Source: JBBAEA01 sp041656175
GTDB taxonomy: Bacteria; Myxococcota_A; Bradymonadia; UBA4248
Direction: 5' to 3'
Length of the DNA: 10,154 nucleotides
Assembly: GCA_041656175.1 (NCBI GenBank)
Contig: JBBAEA010000122.1
Coordinates: 1 to 10,154 of the forward strand
In this document: piece by piece, positions 5,639 through 10,154 of the stretch
Layout of the letters: each line of letters starts with the position of its first letter
Position numbering within the stretch: position 1 is the first letter of the stretch
Notes under the pieces: model-generated
Told to the model about the DNA's origin: nothing
Seen by the model: only the letters and a program-made list of their open reading frames with translations
The model's database searches: none
Translations under genes and position numbers: made by a program

Positions 5639-7060
5639 CTAAAAATAAGAAGCAAGGCCAGTTTCTAGTAATTGGCGAGTCATGCGAAACACCTTGTCCG
5701 CTGTGATGGGGTATGCTGCGTGTTCTCGTCCTAAGCGCTGTAGAATATTCGGTAGCTGTCGGGCTTCGAGTATGTCTTGTACGAGTAAAACAGCTATTTC
5801 GTGTAGTTTATGCAGATCTCGCTCGTCAGTGATAGAGAAAGCGAGTAAGGGTGGCAGTAAGCTTCCGAGTTTATCTTCACCGCCACGAAGTTTTGGCAAG
5901 ATTTTTCCTGCCATGACGAAATCGCCGCATTGCTCCCAGTTTCCTTGAGCTTGCGCGATATAGTCGAGTATTTCGCGTACGCTTCGGTAGCCGAAATGAA
6001 GATTCTCAGGGCGGAGTATGCGGTGTAGCAGGTTAATGGCCTCGCGCGCGTCGCTGTATCCCTCCCAGTTACTGCAAACGGCGTCGTAGTTCATGTCGTT
6101 AAACTCCATAACGAAGGCGCGGTCGAGAACTTTGGGCGAAAACGAGTAGGTGGTTTCATCGACGTTTACGGTGCCAATGATGGTGAGGTTTGGCGTAAAG
6201 GAAATTTGCGGGGGAATGACGCGGTGCCAGTCGGCGCCGTGTATGACGTCTTCAAGATCGACGGGCATTTTCTTGAGCATCATGCCCGCGGATCCAAGGG
6301 ATAAGTAGTGATAGGCTACCGCCCAACTGCGATCCATGCGTCCAACGTAGAGCTGTTCATGGGAGCTTGTTTCTTGGCCAAGTTCGCTTTGGGGGGCGCT
6401 TACCGTCCACAGCGGGCGGTTAAACGGATGGATGGGGGCGAGTTCACCGAGTTTGATGAAGTCGCCTTCGATGGTGGTGGGGCATTCCATAAGACTGAGT
6501 ATGTCAGCCAAATAATATTCGACGCGAGCCAGGTTTAACTCATCCAAAATAATGAAATGTCGCGGTGCCGCCGAACCATATGCCAAAAACTCGAGGTACG
6601 CATGCATCGCCACCGTCGTCGCCGCCGTGGGATAATAGAGACCCGTTAGCGGATTGTAGTATCCCCAAATCTTTTGGGGGTCCGTCCAATCTGGTTTTAC
6701 GGGCAAAAATGCGATGCGATTTTTAATCACCGCTTCAAGCCCCGAGCTTTTGTATTCGCCCTTTTCCAGTAGGTGTTCCAGATCGTGTATATCGACAAAT
6801 TCGTTACCGTCTTCACCTATGATCTCGGGGACGACGCCGTTTTTTTGCAACGTCGCTTTGTAGCCTTGGGCGCTGTTAAGACCCGCGTAGGGAACGCCCA
6901 AAAACCGTGAGTTTTCGAGCATTCCAGCTGCTAAGCCTGCGGCAATTTTACGTGCTATCTGGGTTTTACCAGAGCCCGAAATGCCAGCGAGCAACAAAAA
7001 AGGTTTAGTCGCTAGCGCCGTTACCATTGATTGTAAGACTCCACGTCGCTCTCTGATCAT
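5639..7060 (-). CDS. McrB-like AAA+ ATPase/GTPase, lacking a DNA-recognition domain and an McrC partner
   Basis: This 473-residue P-loop protein belongs to the McrB branch of AAA+ enzymes. In McrBC-type restriction systems such motors form a nucleotide-driven ring that works with the nuclease subunit McrC on modified or foreign DNA. The Walker A motif is GISGSGKTQ (26-34). The family-specific PDWTDPQKIWGYYNPLTG (123-140) and the Walker B FIILDELNLARVEYYLAD (169-186, Asp173/Glu174) follow. GTVNVDETT (296-304) occupies the region of the E. coli NTAD motif, and SPKVLDRA (308-315) carries Arg314, a candidate arginine finger. Only about 20 residues precede the ATPase core, so the N-terminal DNA-binding domain of classical McrB is missing. 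An in-frame stop at 7079-7081 rules out a longer start. ATG 7060 has AAGG 6 bases upstream; GTG 7063 is a poorer alternative. No mcrC-like gene lies on either side. Its role, restriction or otherwise, is open. Confidence 0.87.
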   Translation of the reverse strand: MIRERRGVLQSMVTALATKPFLLLAGISGSGKTQIARKIAAGLAAGMLENSRFLGVPYAGLNSAQGYKATLQKNGVVPEIIGEDGNEFVDIHDLEHLLEKGEYKSSGLEAVIKNRIAFLPVKPDWTDPQKIWGYYNPLTGLYYPTAATTVAMHAYLEFLAYGSAAPRHFIILDELNLARVEYYLADILSLMECPTTIEGDFIKLGELAPIHPFNRPLWTVSAPQSELGQETSSHEQLYVGRMDRSWAVAYHYLSLGSAGMMLKKMPVDLEDVIHGADWHRVIPPQISFTPNLTIIGTVNVDETTYSFSPKVLDRAFVMEFNDMNYDAVCSNWEGYSDAREAINLLHRILRPENLHFGYRSVREILDYIAQAQGNWEQCGDFVMAGKILPKLRGGEDKLGSLLPPLLAFSITDERDLHKLHEIAVLLVQDILEARQLPNILQRLGREHAAYPITADKVFRMTRQLLETGLASYF

Positions 7061-7201
7061 CACATGCCTTATGTTTGGTTAAAGTTTAATTTTGGCTCAT
7101 TTTATTCGTTTTTGCAAGTTCACTTGCTCAAGGCTAGTCCTGCGTGAAGCAAGATATAGCTTTGCGCGTACTTTGACAAAGAATTTGCAGTGAGGATATA
7201 G

Positions 7202-7315
7202 CTGGCAGCACAAATCGCAGTCGAAATAGAGAACAAACGCAAAGCCAAGCGTAGTGTGCAGCTACCAAAAGAGCTTAGAGAAAAACAACGAAAGTCAGGC
7301 GAGTTTTCAAAATAA
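7202..7315 (+). pseudogene. Possible remnant of a lost gene (37 open codons)
   Basis: After a TAG at 7199-7201, this frame stays open for 37 codons to TAA 7313-7315. It reads LAAQIAVEIENKRKAKR and then SVQLPKELREKQRKSGEFSK, a charged, helix-like composition unlike the surrounding AT-rich DNA. The same frame is open for 13 codons before the TAG (ending FDKEFAVRI). No start codon or ribosome site fits. It could be the eroded end of a gene once between mcrB and comEC, or chance. I do not recognise a family. Confidence 0.2.
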
Positions 7316-7352
7316 AGTCAATAAAATCAATGCTCTACACACAAAACGGGTT

Positions 7353-7397
7353 CTAAGGGCGATAGCCCTTAGACGGGGTTTGGGGCGGTAGCCCCAA
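7353..7397. repeat. Tandem two-hairpin intergenic element
   Basis: Hairpin one is CTAAGGGC (7353-7360), loop GATA, GCCCTTAG (7365-7372), a perfect 8-bp stem. Hairpin two is TTGGGGC (7380-7386), loop GGTA, GCCCCAA (7391-7397), a perfect 7-bp stem. A 7-base linker ACGGGGT joins them. Both loops are GNNA closed by a C-G pair. The compact design and lack of coding potential suggest a dispersed palindromic repeat (REP/BIME-like) rather than a terminator, since neither strand has a good T run after it. I recall similar linked G/C hairpins in unrelated genomes but cannot name the family. Confidence 0.7.
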
Positions 7398-7512
7398 TAA
7401 ATCAGAGCTTCCCTAGGGTGAAAAGCTATAAAGCCATAAAATATATGCAACAGTTTTTATAAACACAGCATAAAGAGAGTGGGATTGTACCTAAGCTTTG
7501 GAGTGTGTTGGG

Positions 7513-10014
7513 ATGAGTTTAGCAAAACTAGCCTTTGGCTTTGAGGCGGCGGCGCGTAAGCGTTTAGCGCCAGTGCTCACACCGTGGTTCTTGGCACTAC
7601 CGTGTTTCATGTCGGGGATCTTGTGCTCGTCGTGGCTAGAGCAGCGAAAGGCGATTAGCCTGAATTTATTCGCTGAGTTCTCAAGTTTTTCTTGGCTTTT
7701 CTTGAGTATTTTGGCGAGCATTTTAGGGATGTTTTTGAGCAGACGGAGTCGTCGCGGGGTAATTTACTGGCTGCTCTCCTGGTCTTTGTTGTGGCATGGT
7801 TTTGGCTTGTATTTTGCATGTGATCGCAGTCGAGCGGTTCCCGATAACAACGCGGAGATATGGGGGATTGTAGAGGTATCTGGCATTGTGAACCCAAGCC
7901 CGTCTGGGCGCGCTGTGGATGTAAAGCTTTTGGCATGGTCTGCGAACGGGCGAGTTATTAGCGATGGGCGCATGTCTCGCTTGTGGCTGGAGGATGATGA
8001 AAGGCCAGTGTGGGGGCATAAGTACTATGTAAAATTAAAGTACGAGTTACTCGAGGGAGCAGAGATCGAGGGCGCCTATGACCCTCGCCAAAGCATGCGC
8101 TCTAAAGGCTATCACTTTTCACTCAAAAAGCGCGGAAGACTTTATGCTCTAGAATACGACGCGGGGCTAAAAGATAAGTTTTTGGCTAATTTAAGCATGG
8201 CGCGGGAAGCTGCCTATACAAGTTTAATGCAGTCTTCTCCTTATGGGATGCAAGCCGCGCTGGCTCTTGGAGTTGGTGCGAGTGTGGAGGGGGCTACGCG
8301 TGAACAATTTGCGAGGCTAGGGCTAGCGCATATTTTAGCGGTTAGCGGTTTTCATTTTAGTATCTTGGCTGCGGTGATTTTGTGGCTACTCAGCAAAATT
8401 TTGTCCCGGATTCCGTGGGTCTTACGCCGTTATAGCAAGCAGCGAGTAAGCGCTGTGCTGGCGTTGCCTTTGCTCTTACTGTATTTGTTATATGTGGGAG
8501 CGCCGATTCCTGCGCAGCGCGCATATATAATGATGTCTGCCTGTAGCTTTGCTACCGTTTTTTGGCGCAAGTACGAGACCATGCGCAGCATGACTTTAGC
8601 GGGTTTTGTGATCTTGCTACGCGAGCCATATGCGATGTTTTCGCTTAGTTTTTGCTTGAGTTTTATCGCGGTTTTTGGCCTCTTTTGGACTCTGCAACAC
8701 TACGATAAAGCGCTTCGATTATTGCTTTCACAGCGTTTTGGCGAGGATACTGGGGTTTATAAGTGCTTATACTACGTCGCTAGCGTTATCATCGTGTCTT
8801 TGGGCGCTAGTGTAGCTTCGGCACCGCTCTTAGTATATTATTTTGGGCAAATTCCCCTAAGTGGCACAATTTGTAACTTGTGGGTTCTTCCCTTTGTATC
8901 GTTTATTTTGCTGCCCTTAGCTTTTGTTTGTGCGCTTCTAGCGCCTTTTGCCCCTAGTGCGAGTTATTATCTTGGCTTAGTGGCCAAAAAAGCCGAGCAG
9001 CTACTCGTGTATATCGTTGATATTTCAGATGCATATTTGCCCGCATCGCATCTTCGCGTTTTTGCATGGTGGCCGATTATTTTGTCATTAACGCTCTTTG
9101 CGTCATTTTGTTTTATGCCGTATTTGCGCAAAAAACTTCGTCTGCGGCTTTGTAGTTTCGCCTTTATGGCGTCGGTCGTTTTTATAATTTGGGGGGCGAA
9201 TACGCAGTCAATGCCGAGCGAGCTTTTACGCGTTAGCAGTATTTCGGTGGGACAGGCCGATGCGACATTGATCGAACTACCCGATGGAAGAATTATTTTA
9301 GTCGACGCGGGTTCGCCTTTGGGACAGCGGCAAAATACGGCAAAAACGCGCATAGTCCCCTACTTGTCGCGACTTCGCATAAAATACATTGATACCGTGT
9401 ATTTAACGCATCCAGACTATGATCATTACGCCGCACTTGCAGATATTATGGATAAAATTAAGATCGGCGAAATTATATACAATGGTGTTCATAGCAATGA
9501 ACAAGCATATTTAGAGCTTTTAGCCAAAGCGAAAAAAGCGGGAGTGCCTATGAAAGCCGTGCAGGGAGAGGCTGCTGTACAGCAATATGCTGGGTTAGAA
9601 ATACAACGGTTATGGCCGCCAGATTCACCATTAGATCCTGAAAAATACAACAGAAATGAGCAAAGCATTGTTTTATCTTTGTCGTACGGCGGTTTTCGCA
9701 TGTTGTTGATGGGCGATGCAGGCATTCAGGTTGAAGAAGAATTATTGTGCGCAGAGCCGTTAAGAAGCCCCATTTCTGTGCTTAAGGCGGGGCACCATGG
9801 CTCAGCTAGTGCTAGTGGAGAAGATTTTATTCGTGCCACTCGACCTCATTATGTTCTTTACTCCGTCGGAAAGAATAATCGCTACCGCTTACCCCATAAG
9901 CGAGTTTTACAGCGTTCGCGGGAATATGCTGCCAAAGTGTATCGCCACGACGAGCACGCTTCGGTGCGATTTACGACGGATGGAGAAAAACTACTCATCG
10001 AGACGATGCGTTGA
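7513..10014 (+). CDS. comEC: ComEC/Rec2 family DNA-uptake channel with C-terminal metallo-beta-lactamase domain
   Basis: This 833-residue inner-membrane protein carries single-stranded DNA into the cytoplasm during natural transformation. N-terminal membrane helices (about 22-40, 58-76, 83-101) precede a soluble OB-like region (about 112-215). The competence domain has the diagnostic LAHILAVSGFHF (271-282) and many membrane helices to about residue 560. A metallo-beta-lactamase-like domain (about 575-830) follows, with SVGQADATLIELPDG (578-592), VDAG (597-600), the metal-binding HPDYDH (633-638, intact HxDxDH), GDAG (734-737) and KAGHHGS (758-764). It is full length with all hallmark residues, so probably functional; the domain is proposed to degrade the non-transported strand. 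The start is ATG 7513 with GGAG 9 bases upstream; an in-frame TTG at 7498 overlaps that site. No comEA or pilus gene is in the window. Confidence 0.96.
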   Translation: MSLAKLAFGFEAAARKRLAPVLTPWFLALPCFMSGILCSSWLEQRKAISLNLFAEFSSFSWLFLSILASILGMFLSRRSRRGVIYWLLSWSLLWHGFGLYFACDRSRAVPDNNAEIWGIVEVSGIVNPSPSGRAVDVKLLAWSANGRVISDGRMSRLWLEDDERPVWGHKYYVKLKYELLEGAEIEGAYDPRQSMRSKGYHFSLKKRGRLYALEYDAGLKDKFLANLSMAREAAYTSLMQSSPYGMQAALALGVGASVEGATREQFARLGLAHILAVSGFHFSILAAVILWLLSKILSRIPWVLRRYSKQRVSAVLALPLLLLYLLYVGAPIPAQRAYIMMSACSFATVFWRKYETMRSMTLAGFVILLREPYAMFSLSFCLSFIAVFGLFWTLQHYDKALRLLLSQRFGEDTGVYKCLYYVASVIIVSLGASVASAPLLVYYFGQIPLSGTICNLWVLPFVSFILLPLAFVCALLAPFAPSASYYLGLVAKKAEQLLVYIVDISDAYLPASHLRVFAWWPIILSLTLFASFCFMPYLRKKLRLRLCSFAFMASVVFIIWGANTQSMPSELLRVSSISVGQADATLIELPDGRIILVDAGSPLGQRQNTAKTRIVPYLSRLRIKYIDTVYLTHPDYDHYAALADIMDKIKIGEIIYNGVHSNEQAYLELLAKAKKAGVPMKAVQGEAAVQQYAGLEIQRLWPPDSPLDPEKYNRNEQSIVLSLSYGGFRMLLMGDAGIQVEEELLCAEPLRSPISVLKAGHHGSASASGEDFIRATRPHYVLYSVGKNNRYRLPHKRVLQRSREYAAKVYRHDEHASVRFTTDGEKLLIETMR

Positions 10015-10055
10015 AATGAATGCACGCGCTTTTCTCATTTTTGTATTTAGGGAAA

Positions 10056-10078
10056 CTCTGATTAATGTAAAAGCAGAG
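10056..10078 (+). terminator. Weak hairpin after comEC
   Basis: CTCTG (10056-10060) can pair with CAGAG (10074-10078) across a 13-base loop. It is short and has no T run. A T-rich stretch (TTTTCTCATTTTTG) lies upstream at 10030-10043, not downstream. It is the nearest small dyad after the comEC stop; the larger palindrome at 10087 is the better candidate for transcript ending. Confidence 0.2.
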
Positions 10079-10086
10079 AGCTTTGC

Positions 10087-10140
10087 ACGGGGGGGGGGAA
10101 ACCCTTTTCTTTGTGCCAAAGAAAAGATGTTTCCCCCCGT
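10087..10140. repeat. Long palindrome with G10 run, CTTTTCTTTG inner stem
   Basis: The inner arms CTTTTCTTTG (10104-10113) and CAAAGAAAAG (10117-10126) are a perfect 10-bp stem with a TGC loop. The outer arms pair AAAC (10099-10102) with GTTT (10129-10132), six G of the 10-G run (10089-10098) with CCCCCC (10133-10138), and AC (10087-10088) with GT (10139-10140). A run of 11 C (10142-10152) follows to the window edge and could compete for the G run. The CTTTTCTTTG...CAAAGAAAAG core resembles an intergenic palindrome seen widely in proteobacteria (recollection). It may end comEC transcription or be a mobile palindromic repeat. Confidence 0.75.
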
Positions 10141-10154
10141 ACCCCCCCCCCCTT

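Larger units (their letters stand above)
7061..7512. promoter_or_regulatory. Divergent region between the mcrB-like gene and comEC
   Basis: This 452-bp gap holds start signals for both genes. The mcrB-like ribosome site AAGG (read on the minus strand) is at 7067-7070, and that of comEC is GGAG at 7500-7503, 9 bases before its ATG. AT-rich stretches at 7064-7110 and 7430-7475 probably contain the promoters, but no convincing -35/-10 pair stands out. GATATAGCT is repeated at 7153-7161 and 7194-7202. A possible decayed frame (7202-7315) and a two-hairpin element (7353-7397) fill the middle and are listed separately. Confidence 0.5.

Noticed and set aside
5610..5640. AGCTTC/GAAGCT hairpin at the mcrB-like 3' end
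   Set aside because: Only a 6-bp stem with a 19-base loop overlapping the stop codon. The nearby 5494-5557 structure is a far better terminator.
8967..9353. 128-codon minus-strand frame inside comEC
   Set aside because: It is antisense to intact comEC domains and resembles no family.
10050..10068. GGGAAACTCTGATTAAT as a possible insertion-sequence end
   Set aside because: It vaguely recalls the ends of some IS5-type elements, but no transposase, partner inverted end or target duplication is visible before the window stops.

Overview
The window carries five confident protein-coding genes. All belong to known families: a late cell-division pair (ftsL-ftsI, minus strand), the chaperonin operon groES-groEL (plus), a stand-alone McrB-type AAA+ ATPase (minus), and a full-length comEC DNA-uptake channel (plus). 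I see no tRNA, rRNA, CRISPR array, transposase or prophage gene. The organism looks like a Gram-negative-type bacterium of moderate GC. FtsI carries a C-terminal PASTA domain, GroES/GroEL look proteobacterial or deltaproteobacterial-like, and GroEL lacks the Gly-Gly-Met tail. A lineage near the former Deltaproteobacteria is my best guess, but it is an inference from general family resemblance, not a search result.

Layout, left to right. 1-393 holds at most the last 16 codons of a plus-strand gene, then an intergenic array of a 31-bp CACGAAAA-rich repeat (two identical direct copies and three shorter inverted ones). 394-2948 is ftsL-ftsI, read leftward and overlapping by one base. 2949-3345 is a 397-bp divergent region ahead of groES with an 11-bp direct repeat at exact 24-bp spacing. 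3346-5423 is groES-groEL, with an unusually long 188-bp gap between the genes that contains dyad symmetries. 5424-5638 separates the convergent groEL and mcrB-like genes. It holds a GC hairpin, a 64-nt compound hairpin suited to bidirectional termination, and a run of 10 C. 5639-7060 is the McrB-like ATPase with no McrC partner on either side. 7061-7512 is a 452-bp divergent region with a possible decayed reading frame and a tandem two-hairpin element. 7513-10014 is comEC. 10015-10154 is dominated by a long palindrome flanked by G10 and C11 runs.

The genes do not form one pathway. FtsL and FtsI act together in septal peptidoglycan synthesis, and GroES and GroEL form the folding chamber. ComEC imports single-stranded DNA, and the McrB-like protein belongs to a family of restriction ATPases, but nothing shows that these two cooperate. 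I found no convincing new multi-gene system. The points most worth a second look are the orphan McrB-like ATPase and the dense, varied palindromic and repeat elements that fill nearly every intergenic gap. All promoter and terminator calls are by eye.
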